Assembly: GCA_002398105.1 (NCBI GenBank)
Contig: DHCD01000056.1
Coordinates: forward strand, 21,271 to 33,983
Source of the DNA: Syntrophomonas sp. UBA4911
GTDB lineage: Bacteria > Bacillota > Syntrophomonadia > Syntrophomonadales > Syntrophomonadaceae
DNA length: 12,713 nt
Reading direction: 5' to 3'
This document shows positions 5,749-12,567 of the stretch, piece after piece; positions within the stretch are counted from its first letter, which is position 1; the number at the start of each line of letters is the position of its first letter. Made by a program: the position numbers and the translations under genes. The notes under the pieces are model-generated. The model was not told the origin of the DNA and made no database searches. It saw only the letters and a list, made by a program, of their open reading frames with translations.

Positions 5749-7044
5749 CTATCCTATGGTTACTCTTTCTTCCGCATAAGAAAGGTTTGACAAGGGTTGG
5801 TATACCCATATGCATGCCATGGTGAGCGGACCAAGCCGGCCAATAAACATGGTCAGGCATAAAAGGAGCTTGCTGCTGTCTGCCAAATGCGGGGTAATGC
5901 CCGTAGACAGACCGACCGTACCAAACCCTGATACAACTTCAAAAAGAATCTGCATAAAACTGAGCTGCGGCTCAGTCATACAGATCAAAAGGGTCATGAA
6001 GCATACGACGGCCGCCGCCAGGGTTATAACGGTAAACGCTTTCATGATGCTTTCATGAGGGATTTTACGTCGGAAAGCCGTACAATCCCGGTTGGCAGCG
6101 AACGCGAGAAGGCTCCTGAACACCGTGAAAGCGGTGGTGGTCTTTACGCCGCCGCCGGTCGAACCCGGCGAAGCGCCGATGAACATCAGCATAATCAGCA
6201 CAAATTGCCCGGCGGCGGTAAATTCGCCCAGCGCATAAGTGCTGAAGCCTGCGGTTCTGGCGGAAGTACTTTGAAAAAAGGCTCCCAGCCAGGTCACGTT
6301 GTCTGTAAGCTTCAGCAAAACCGTCCCCATAGCCAGCAATGAAAGCGTCATGGTCAGGACGATTTTGGTATTCATGCTTAAATTGTGCCAGGAGCGTTTA
6401 TGCAGGAGCTCCCGAATGACATAGAACCCTAAGCCGCCGAAAATAATCAGCCCGCAGGTGGTCAAGTTCAGCAGTACATCATCCCGATAGGGAATCAGAT
6501 TCCGATATCCGCCCAGAATATCAAAACCCGCGTTGTTGAATGCAGCTATAGAGTGAAAAGCGCTGACACCCAACGCCGCCAGGGACGGATAATCCTGGGA
6601 GAATACGATATAACTGAGTCCCATGCCGGCAGCTTCAAAAGCCAGCGTCAATATCAAAATGGATTTCACCAAACGCACCATGCCTTGAAGCGTATCCAGA
6701 TTCAAAGACTCTTTTACCAGGACACGCTCTCTCAGCCCTATTTTTTTACCGGTCAACAGAATAAAAGCAACGCCAATAGAGGTGATGCCCAGGCCTCCGG
6801 TCTGAATCAGCAGCGCAACCACAGTTCGCCCAAAAACACTGAAATGGTCGGCGGTATCCATAACCGTCAGCCCGGTTACGCAAACGGCGCTGGTTGCAGT
6901 AAATAGCGCGTCCACAGGCCGAATCGCAACACCCGGATTCGCAGAAATAGGCAAAAGCAATAATACCGTTCCCAGGAGGATCACAGCGGCGAATCCCAAC
7001 ACCAGAAATCTCCCCGGATTAAGCCATCTCGCGTTCAATAACAT
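5749..7044 (-). CDS. ktrB: KtrB/TrkH-type K+ channel-transporter subunit
   Basis: This 431-residue polytopic membrane protein has the four-repeat M1-P-M2 architecture of the Trk/Ktr/HKT superfamily. The selectivity-filter segments of the four pore loops are visible: SAVCVTGLTV (52-61), FNNAGF (169-174), TSARTAGFST (260-269) and SGFGTVGLST (372-381), each with the essential Gly. The family signature GASPGSTGGGVKTTT (290-304) forms the intramembrane gate after the third loop. Length fits KtrB (about 440-455) better than TrkH (about 480). AAGGTGG precedes the ATG by about 5 nt. It conducts K+ (with Na+ coupling in some KtrB) under control of the RCK ring. It is followed by ktrA and preceded by two further RCK genes, all in one orientation. 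Confidence 0.92.
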   Translation of the reverse strand: MLLNARWLNPGRFLVLGFAAVILLGTVLLLLPISANPGVAIRPVDALFTATSAVCVTGLTVMDTADHFSVFGRTVVALLIQTGGLGITSIGVAFILLTGKKIGLRERVLVKESLNLDTLQGMVRLVKSILILTLAFEAAGMGLSYIVFSQDYPSLAALGVSAFHSIAAFNNAGFDILGGYRNLIPYRDDVLLNLTTCGLIIFGGLGFYVIRELLHKRSWHNLSMNTKIVLTMTLSLLAMGTVLLKLTDNVTWLGAFFQSTSARTAGFSTYALGEFTAAGQFVLIMLMFIGASPGSTGGGVKTTTAFTVFRSLLAFAANRDCTAFRRKIPHESIMKAFTVITLAAAVVCFMTLLICMTEPQLSFMQILFEVVSGFGTVGLSTGITPHLADSSKLLLCLTMFIGRLGPLTMACIWVYQPLSNLSYAEERVTIG

Positions 7045-7098
7045 AACCCACCTTCAACAACATAATAGAACCGAGCTTGCGCAGGGCCTTTCTCCTTT

Positions 7099-7767
7099 TT
7101 ATGATCTTCCCGTCAGTTTTTGGATTGCCGACATTTCCTGCTTGCCCGCCGAAATCAAAATCAGCACATCACCGGCCAATATCCGGGTATCCCCACGGGG
7201 AACGATGCTCTGATCGCCTCTCAGAATGCACCCTATGATCACTTCCGGCGGCAGATCAATTTCCCATATCTTTTTGCCTGTGATCGGGGCAGTTTGCGCA
7301 ATGGGAACCTCGGCAATATTCAGGCGGCCTTCCCCGATAGGAACCAAAGTGGCGATTCCATGCAAAAACTCCTGCTGCTCAATCATGCTGGTGATGGAAT
7401 TGACCGCACAGGCAACGGAATCAACCCCCATTTTGTAAAGAAAGGCGGTTTTCTCAGGGTCATTCAGCAGCGCTATCGTTCTCTGAGCATGGAATTTTTG
7501 CTTGCAGAGCTGGCAAGCCACCAGATTGTCCGCATCTTTCGGGGTCAGGGCGATAGCCAGATTTACCTTCTGCGCATCCGCCTCCTGTAAAACGTCCGGT
7601 TTGGTACCATCGCCGTGAATTACGGTCACCCCATTCATTTGAGCCAGCTCAAGGCAATGCGGATGACTGGCATTTATGGCAGTCACCCGATAGCCTCTCT
7701 CAATCAGGATATCGGCAAGAGAATGGGTCTTATGGAATCCGCCGATCAATAAGGCTCTTTTTTTCAT
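7099..7767 (-). CDS. TrkA-family RCK protein with degenerate nucleotide motif
   Basis: This 222-residue protein has one RCK_N (about 3-120) and one RCK_C domain (about 140-220). The Rossmann turn that normally reads GxGxxG is GGFHKTHSL (9-17), and the acidic residue ending strand 2 is replaced (VTAINASH), so classical NAD binding looks lost. The rest of the fold is kept: ALTPKDADNLVACQL and ALLNDPEKTAFLYKMG. The ATG overlaps the stop of the preceding RCK gene by 4 nt (ATGA coupling). It precedes ktrB by 54 nt. It probably forms part of a hetero-octameric RCK assembly or acts as an accessory sensor; I cannot say which. It is about half the length of a four-domain Gram-negative TrkA (about 458 residues). 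Confidence 0.82.
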   Translation of the reverse strand: MKKRALLIGGFHKTHSLADILIERGYRVTAINASHPHCLELAQMNGVTVIHGDGTKPDVLQEADAQKVNLAIALTPKDADNLVACQLCKQKFHAQRTIALLNDPEKTAFLYKMGVDSVACAVNSITSMIEQQEFLHGIATLVPIGEGRLNIAEVPIAQTAPITGKKIWEIDLPPEVIIGCILRGDQSIVPRGDTRILAGDVLILISAGKQEMSAIQKLTGRS

Positions 7768-8216
7768 AAACTATCTTCCTTCTGTACACTGAGCAGTCGT
7801 CCGGCGATTGCCTGCGCGGATATCAGCACGGGGCTGACTGCGGTAACGCTGAGTTCCCGGTATACGCACTCCCTCTCCGGCTCGTTTATGATGGCGACAA
7901 TGTGCTGAACACCGAAAACTTCTTTAATCAGCTGAGCGACCAGCAGATTCACATTGTCGTCATCGGTGGCGGCCACCACCATGGCCGCTTTTTCCAGGTT
8001 TGCCGCCCTCAGCATGTCCATATCCGTACAATCACCCACGAGTATACGCCCCTTACAGGAGGAGGCGATTGCCCGAAAAGCTTCCTGGCTGCGGGCAATG
8101 ACCAGAACATCGCTCCCCTGGGCCTCCAGTATTTCGGCCAGGGCGGCGGCAAAGCCGGCACCGCCTGCAATGACCGTATACGGAAGGTTCTTTTTCTGGG
8201 CTTCAAACAGTTTCAT
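7764..8216 (-). CDS. stand-alone RCK_N-only TrkA-like protein
   Basis: This 150-residue protein consists of a single RCK_N domain with no RCK_C. The loop reads AGGAGFAA (17-24), and strand 2 ends VLVIARSQ, where the usual Asp is absent and an Arg follows. ATDDDNVNLL (83-92) and AIINEPERECVYRE (108-121) are typical of the family. I chose the ATG at 8216 because GGGGTGAG lies about 6 nt upstream. The open frame extends to a TTG at 8408, but that extension runs through the promoter, the regulatory repeats and the leader. It is the first gene of the four-gene potassium operon and overlaps the next by ATGA. The missing C-terminal domain suggests it works only in complex with the neighbouring RCK proteins. 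Confidence 0.78.
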   Translation of the reverse strand: MKLFEAQKKNLPYTVIAGGAGFAAALAEILEAQGSDVLVIARSQEAFRAIASSCKGRILVGDCTDMDMLRAANLEKAAMVVAATDDDNVNLLVAQLIKEVFGVQHIVAIINEPERECVYRELSVTAVSPVLISAQAIAGRLLSVQKEDSL

Positions 8217-8228
8217 GGTTCTCACCCC

Positions 8229-8347
8229 CTGGCATTCCTGATAAGCTCCTTTTCCCACCAGTTCCCTGACCGTATTGCCAGTACCGACAATTCTCCTATT
8301 TCCGGATGTGCTTGCCTGCCTGATCACCTTTAACTGGTTTAAAAGGT
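8229..8347 (-). promoter_or_regulatory. structured 5' leader of the potassium operon (possible cis-acting RNA)
   Basis: The predicted leader of about 140 nt contains ACCTTT (8347-8342) pairing with AAAGGT (8331-8326), and CTGGCA (8281-8276) pairing with TGCCAG (8234-8229). A smaller stem ATTGTC/GGCAAT lies between them, partly exclusive with the second. It ends in the RBS of the first RCK gene. I could not match it to a known riboswitch. Confidence 0.25.
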
Positions 8348-8364
8348 TTGACCCGGCATAAGAT

Positions 8365-8370
8365 ATCATA
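8365..8370 (-). promoter_or_regulatory. -10 element of the activator-dependent potassium-operon promoter
   Basis: On the minus strand TATGAT lies exactly 10 bp downstream of the last CTCACA half-site. No acceptable -35 hexamer stands 17 bp upstream; its place is taken by the repeats, as in PhoB-type activated promoters. Confidence 0.5.
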
Positions 8371-8380
8371 GCCAAAATGC

Positions 8381-8428
8381 TGTGAGCAAGGTGTGAGAAT
8401 ACGGTCAACCGTGTGAGAGTGGTGTGAG
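8381..8428 (-). promoter_or_regulatory. two pairs of 11-bp-spaced direct repeats, likely OmpR/KdpE-family binding sites
   Basis: On the minus strand, four 11-mers read TTCTCACACCA, CTCTCACACGG, (9-nt spacer) TTCTCACACCT, TGCTCACAGCA. The CTCACA cores start at 8428, 8417, 8397 and 8386, so spacing is 11, 20 and 11 bp. Between the pairs lies the palindrome ACGGTCAACCGT (8401-8412). Head-to-tail half-sites one helical turn apart are the standard target of OmpR/PhoB-family dimers. The KdpE-like regulator gene ends just 56 bp away, and the K+ operon begins just downstream. Confidence 0.65.
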
Positions 8429-8439
8429 AATTAAAAAAT

Positions 8440-8470
8440 GGCCGCTTCGGTTCTGAAACCCGAAGCGGCC
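8440..8470 (-). terminator. rho-independent terminator of the kdpDE-like unit
   Basis: A perfect 11-bp stem GGCCGCTTCGG / CCGAAGCGGCC with a 9-nt loop is followed on the minus strand by ATTTTTTAATT. It lies 13 nt after the kdpE-like stop and separates the regulator genes from the potassium operon. Confidence 0.88.
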
Positions 8471-8483
8471 TTGGGAAAGTATT

Positions 8484-9185
8484 TTATTCATCTACCAGTC
8501 GGTAACCGACTCCTATCTCTGTTACTATATACCGTGGTTTGGCCGGATTTTCCTCAATTTTGCGCCGGAGTCCGGCCATAAGTGCCCGCAAAGCCTGTGT
8601 ATCGCTGCCGTAATCTACACCCCAAACCTCTTTCAAAATCTGCCTGGTGGTAAGAACCTTGCCCATATTCTTGAAAAACAGCGCCAGCAGGCTATATTCC
8701 ATGGGCGTTACATGGGTTTCATGGCCGTCGACAAATAGCAAGCGCTTGTCCAGATCAATTTGCAATCCTCCCACCTGCAGGACACTCTGCGCTCTGTACC
8801 CGCTATTCTGCCTGTATAAATGCCTCAGCGCCACACGGATTCGGGCCAAAAGCTCGGTAGCCGAAAAGGGTTTGGTCAAATAATCGTCGGCCCCTAAATC
8901 CAGCGCGGTGGCTTTTTCCTTGTCCTGGTCGCGGGCGGAAACGATAATTATGGGCATATCCGACCATTCGCGCACCTTCCTGATGACTTCCATGCCATCA
9001 ATGTCCGGAAGTCCCAGATCAAGCAGCATCAGGTCAATCGGTTCTGAGACCAGTATACTTAACGCACCCTGTCCGGTGCTGGCGGCAGTATGCTTGAAGC
9101 CTTCCCCATTCAGCAAATAGCAGATAAATTTTCGTATTTGCTTGTCATCCTCAACTACCAGGATATTGGCATTATACGGGTTCAT
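8484..9185 (-). CDS. kdpE: KdpE-like OmpR-family response regulator
   Basis: This 233-residue protein has a receiver domain (1-120) with the acidic pocket ED13D14, phospho-acceptor D56 in LLDLGLPDIDG, S83 and K105 in YLTKPF. A winged-helix DNA-binding domain (about 135-231) contains HVTPMEYSLLALFFKNMGKV, QILKEVWG and ENPAKPRYIVTEIGVGYRL. The latter segment closely matches KdpE proteins. It overlaps the kinase gene by 4 nt (ATGA) and ends in its own terminator. Since no kdpFABC genes are in the window, the likely target is the ktr operon beside it, through the repeats at 8381-8428. The name is by sequence resemblance; the actual signal and regulon are inference. Confidence 0.88.
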   Translation of the reverse strand: MNPYNANILVVEDDKQIRKFICYLLNGEGFKHTAASTGQGALSILVSEPIDLMLLDLGLPDIDGMEVIRKVREWSDMPIIIVSARDQDKEKATALDLGADDYLTKPFSATELLARIRVALRHLYRQNSGYRAQSVLQVGGLQIDLDKRLLFVDGHETHVTPMEYSLLALFFKNMGKVLTTRQILKEVWGVDYGSDTQALRALMAGLRRKIEENPAKPRYIVTEIGVGYRLVDE

Positions 9186-10903
9186 GATTTATTTACCTCC
9201 AAAGGGAGCGTAAAGGTGATCTCCACTCCCGGGCCATCCAGGCGGTTGCGCGCCGTTATGCTTCCTCCATGCGCCTTCACCGCCGCATCGCATATGGCAA
9301 GTCCCAGGCCAATACCGGGATGCGCATCGGCATGCTTGCTCCGCGAAGTATAAAAAATCTGAAAGATATCGGGCAAATCAGCCGGAGCAATGCCTTCGCC
9401 ACTGTCACGGACAGAAAACACGGCACAATTGTTATCGACATCCTTGGTTACCGCAACCCTGATCTCATCTTCAGGCTCCGCATGTTTAACCGCATTATCC
9501 AAAAGATTGATAAGCACCTGCCGGATCAATTTTGCGTCCATGGGAACAAGCAACAGTTCATCCGGCGCGTTGACCGCTATTTCATATTCCGGGTGGTGCC
9601 GTGAAATATGGCGGATAGCTGCGCCTATAACCTCTTCCGCAGCTTCCTGCTCTTGGTTGAGCACCAGCTTTCCGTCCTGCAGGCGGGTCAGGCTTAAAAT
9701 GTTTTCAACCAGAGAATACAGCCAGTCGGCATCCTTATGGATTCCCTCCATCAGAGGGTAGCGCCGGTCATCCTTGGGCGTCATATTCATAAGCATTTCA
9801 GACGCTCCCATGATGCCGGCAAGGGGGGTGCGCAAGTCATGGGAAATTGACCGCAGCAGATTCCCACGATAACGCTCTTGGGCGATTTCCTCATGGTATT
9901 TTATCCGTTGCTGCGCAGCGCGGAAACGGTCCATGGCCAGGGCCGTGCTTTCAATCATAGCACGCAGCATGCGGGTTTGCGATTCATTCATGACCGCGGC
10001 GGCTTCCCGGGGAACCCGGATAATCCCGAGCGTTGTCTCCCGTCCATAGATAGGCCAGTCATAAAACTCGCTCCCGATATCACAGCCGGTTCGAAGCCCC
10101 TCAATCCGGTGCAGGAGCGCATTGGTGTCCGGGACTTCACGGCGGATCTGCTTTTGGGGAGAAACCTGCTGGATAAAAGTCTGTTCCGGCTTTCCGTTCT
10201 CATCAAAGCAAAGACATCCGGCATTACTGTTCAGCATAGCACTGATGGTACTCGTTGCTATCCCCGCGATATCATTGATATCGGCCGCATCTGTAAGCCG
10301 GTTGGTCAAGGTATAGAGGGCTCTGGTTTCGGCTTCTTTTTTACGAGCCTCCATTTCATTCTGTTTGGCATGGGTGGTAAGGAGGCTGGTAATCAGCGCG
10401 GTGATGAACATAATAATAAAAGTAATGATATAGCTGGGGGCATTGACTGTTAATGTAAAATACGGTTCAGTAAAAAAATAATTGAATGTGAAGGCAGCTA
10501 TTACCGCAGCCAAAAAGTTAAAAATATATCCATGGGTGAAACGCGCCGTCAGCAGAACAGCCAAAAGGTAAACAATGGCGATATCGGTTTCCGGCAGTTC
10601 CATGGCCCGGAAAAAATACCCTACCGCGGATGCGGCCATAAGAAGCGCAACCATTATTCCCGCCCGGCAGATGATAGATTTTATATTTTCGGACCTATAA
10701 CGCATGAGCATTTTACTAATATGTTCCATTGCCTTCGTCTTCTTCCCTGTCTTTTTCCGCATCAGGCGGCCATGCAGCATCTGCAGGAGCAAGCCGTAAA
10801 TTACCTTCCCTGACAACAGTACCCCGAATTGGTCCTGCCATGCCATACTAACGGCTGGTGATCCCCATTTTTCCCCGACTTCTTTACGTTTGGAATAATC
10901 CAT
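9182..10903 (-). CDS. KdpD-like (DUF4118) membrane sensor histidine kinase lacking the KdpD/Usp N-domain
   Basis: In the 573-codon frame a DUF4118 membrane region of four helices spans about 78-178. A GAF-like segment (about 190-325) follows, then HisKA with H355 in SISHDLRTPLAGIMG. The HATPase domain has an N box (LINLLDNAVKHAE, 464-476), G1 DSGEG (500-504) and G2 GIGLGLAI (530-537). This is the C-terminal two-thirds of KdpD; the roughly 370-residue KdpD and universal-stress domains are absent. The start is uncertain. The ATG at 10903 lacks an RBS but sits just after a good promoter. The ATG at 10729 (MEHISKM, a close GAAGG) begins right before the first helix, as the family does. Residues 1-58 of the long form match nothing I know. 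It phosphorylates the overlapping KdpE-like regulator, probably in response to K+ or osmotic state. Confidence 0.85.
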   Translation of the reverse strand: MDYSKRKEVGEKWGSPAVSMAWQDQFGVLLSGKVIYGLLLQMLHGRLMRKKTGKKTKAMEHISKMLMRYRSENIKSIICRAGIMVALLMAASAVGYFFRAMELPETDIAIVYLLAVLLTARFTHGYIFNFLAAVIAAFTFNYFFTEPYFTLTVNAPSYIITFIIMFITALITSLLTTHAKQNEMEARKKEAETRALYTLTNRLTDAADINDIAGIATSTISAMLNSNAGCLCFDENGKPEQTFIQQVSPQKQIRREVPDTNALLHRIEGLRTGCDIGSEFYDWPIYGRETTLGIIRVPREAAAVMNESQTRMLRAMIESTALAMDRFRAAQQRIKYHEEIAQERYRGNLLRSISHDLRTPLAGIMGASEMLMNMTPKDDRRYPLMEGIHKDADWLYSLVENILSLTRLQDGKLVLNQEQEAAEEVIGAAIRHISRHHPEYEIAVNAPDELLLVPMDAKLIRQVLINLLDNAVKHAEPEDEIRVAVTKDVDNNCAVFSVRDSGEGIAPADLPDIFQIFYTSRSKHADAHPGIGLGLAICDAAVKAHGGSITARNRLDGPGVEITFTLPLEVNKS

Positions 10904-10928
10904 ATAAAATCAGTTAAAATTCAAGAAT

Positions 10929-10957
10929 ATTGTACTTCGACAACCGGGAATATTCAA
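10929..10957 (-). promoter_or_regulatory. promoter of the kdpDE-like unit
   Basis: On the minus strand TTGAAT (10957-10952) and TACAAT (10934-10929) are separated by 17 bp. The predicted start near 10922 is about 19 nt before the ATG at 10903. The rest of the 180-bp gap up to the MFS gene shows nothing else, and I see no clear terminator for the MFS gene there. Confidence 0.55.
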
Positions 10958-11083
10958 ACGGCAAATTCGCGATCCAACCCCCAAAATCAAACCGGCACGC
11001 AAGCCAAAATCTACAGAGGACCTTGCTTTTAGCGTCAATCATCCTCCGCCGTTTTCCGAAAATCCAGATTTGAAATAACTGCC

Positions 11084-12295
11084 TTACGCTGACAGTATAT
11101 TGGGGCGCCTGCGCCCGTATAGTATACCTACCAGTGCCAGCAAGACACCGCTCACCATCAGGATGGACTCCACACTCACCACATCAGCCAGAGGCCCGAA
11201 CAGCAGAATCGCTACCGGCATGGCACTTGCCGAGATGAGCTGTATAATGGAAAATACCCGGCCCAGAACTTCCGGCGCGGTGATCTCCTGGATGTGTACC
11301 GTCTGGGCCGTCGAAAGGGCCGGCAGGAAGAATCCCGCAATCCCCATGAAAGCAAGAAAGGACGCAAAATTCCATGCCGCTCCCAGCAGCCCGAACATGA
11401 CCCCGAAGGCCACCAGACAGAGCGATACCGTCCGCACCTTATTCTCAAACTGTCCTTTAAAGGAAACAAATACCCCGCCAAAAAACGATCCCAGCGTCCA
11501 GGCCATCTCGTTGGCGGTCAGCCGCCAGACCTCGCCGCCGAAAGTGCGCTCCACCATCAGAGGCGAGAGTACCGCCGCCGGGGTGATAAGAAAGAAGGCA
11601 AACAAGAAACAGATGATGATACGCCGGAGCTGCGGATGACCGAAAGCATAGTCCAGTCCGCTTTTCAAATCAACCCAGGCCGAGTCTGCCCCTTCCCCTC
11701 GTTCGATTTTTTCCACTTTGATCCGGCTCATGACTAAAATCGCCAGTACTGCCGTGACCACATCCACAAAAAATGTGGCCACGATCCCCATTGAGCCTAA
11801 AATCAATCCTCCAACCGGAGGGGATAGCAGCAGCAGAACCGAATTCAAGGTCTGATTGATCCCCTGCACCCGGGTCAGATGCTCCTGCGCTACCAGCTGC
11901 GGGTAGATGGCGCCGACGGCAGGGGTTTGGATACCTGCGCCGATAGAGCGTACCGCCGCTACCATCAGCAAAAGTTCAAGCCGTTCAAATCCCAGCAGGA
12001 AAGTGATTGCCAGCCCCAAAGTAGCCAGGGCGATAAAGCCGTCGGACAGCATAATCAGATGCTTACGGCTGTAGCGATCGGCCAGCACTCCCCCCGGGAG
12101 TGAGAACAGCACTTGGGGCAGCAGGGAGCAGACAGTGGCTAGCATCAGCCAGGTGCCGGAGGAGGTGGTCAGGGTTATGTGCCAGATTATGGCGAACCCC
12201 ACCACCGAAGAACCGAAAAGAGAAAAGTTTTGGCTCAGCAGGAACAGGAGAATCTGTTTATTCAAGCCCTGGTTTTCGTATTTTCCTATATTCAT
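11084..12295 (-). CDS. Mef-like MFS drug exporter (MFS_3 type)
   Basis: This 403-residue major facilitator has about 12 hydrophobic segments, and motif A between helices 2 and 3 reads GGVLADRYSRKHL (68-80). It is recognisably related over its length to macrolide-efflux MefA: RSIGAGIQTPAVGAIYPQLV and EVLGRVFSIIQLISASAMPV match equivalent MefA segments in length and pattern, by memory. It probably exports a drug by proton antiport at the cytoplasmic membrane. AGGAGG lies about 12 nt before the ATG. The gene is preceded by a leader ORF and an intrinsic terminator (12340-12374), the layout of antibiotic-inducible resistance genes, which supports a ribosome-targeting compound as substrate. EntS/siderophore export within the same MFS_3 group is the main alternative. 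Confidence 0.82.
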   Translation of the reverse strand: MNIGKYENQGLNKQILLFLLSQNFSLFGSSVVGFAIIWHITLTTSSGTWLMLATVCSLLPQVLFSLPGGVLADRYSRKHLIMLSDGFIALATLGLAITFLLGFERLELLLMVAAVRSIGAGIQTPAVGAIYPQLVAQEHLTRVQGINQTLNSVLLLLSPPVGGLILGSMGIVATFFVDVVTAVLAILVMSRIKVEKIERGEGADSAWVDLKSGLDYAFGHPQLRRIIICFLFAFFLITPAAVLSPLMVERTFGGEVWRLTANEMAWTLGSFFGGVFVSFKGQFENKVRTVSLCLVAFGVMFGLLGAAWNFASFLAFMGIAGFFLPALSTAQTVHIQEITAPEVLGRVFSIIQLISASAMPVAILLFGPLADVVSVESILMVSGVLLALVGILYGRRRPNILSA

Positions 12296-12339
12296 AAATA
12301 AATCTTCCTCCTAATTTTATAGCGGGAGAAAGACACAAA

Positions 12340-12374
12340 AAAGCGACAGGGGACAAAAATCCGGCTGTCGCTTT
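12340..12374 (-). terminator. intrinsic terminator in the MFS leader (attenuator)
   Basis: AAAGCGACAG and CTGTCGCTTT form a perfect 10-bp stem with a 15-nt loop. On the minus strand it is followed by a run of T (12342-12337) and GTGTC. It stands after the leader ORF and 45 nt upstream of the MFS start codon, not after a gene. It should therefore stop transcription before the exporter unless prevented. Confidence 0.8.
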
Positions 12375-12396
12375 GCCTTTATGGATAAACGAAAGG

Positions 12397-12507
12397 TCAG
12401 CAGTATTTTTGTGCCTTCTCCGATATGCTGATAGATGAAAAATGAACGCTCTTATCCCTGTAAATGGGGATAACAGTAATCATACGGTTTATTCCGGCAA
12501 GGCTCAT
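12397..12507 (-). CDS. 36-residue leader peptide controlling the MFS exporter
   Basis: The ATG at 12507 is preceded by one of the strongest Shine-Dalgarno sequences in the window (AGGAGAGGAGG, about 8 nt upstream). It opens a 36-codon frame beginning MSLAGINRMITVIPIYRDKS and ending EKAQKYC. It lies between a consensus-like promoter and an intrinsic terminator, with the exporter downstream. Codons 31-36 lie in the segment that can pair with the terminator loop and 5' arm. That makes it a likely ribosome-sensing leader rather than a functional protein. I do not recognise the peptide from a named resistance determinant. Confidence 0.62.
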   Translation of the reverse strand: MSLAGINRMITVIPIYRDKSVHFSSISISEKAQKYC

Positions 12508-12538
12508 ACTGCGAACCTCCTCTCCTCTTGTTTTAAGC

Positions 12539-12567
12539 ATTATACTACAGTGACAGCGGAAAAACAA
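12539..12567 (-). promoter_or_regulatory. promoter of the leader-MFS transcript
   Basis: On the minus strand TTGTTT (12567-12562) and a perfect TATAAT (12544-12539) are separated by 17 bp. The predicted start near 12532 precedes the leader RBS by only a few nucleotides. Upstream of this, 12568-12713 holds no gene I can support; it contains one imperfect dyad, TAATCC with GGATTA around CCCC/GGGG, near 12630-12661. Confidence 0.7.

Noticed and set aside
5738..5860. N-terminal extension of KtrA to an upstream ATG
   Set aside because: The extension is the out-of-frame end of ktrB; the ATG at 5737 has an AGGAG site and fits the family.
8217..8360. c-di-AMP (ydaO-type) riboswitch before the potassium operon
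   Set aside because: Expected by function, but the conserved ydaO segments I know could not be found in the leader.
8217..8408. N-terminal extension of the first RCK gene to a TTG at 8408
   Set aside because: It runs through the 11-bp repeats, the -10 box and the leader; the ATG at 8216 has a good RBS and starts just before the Rossmann fold.
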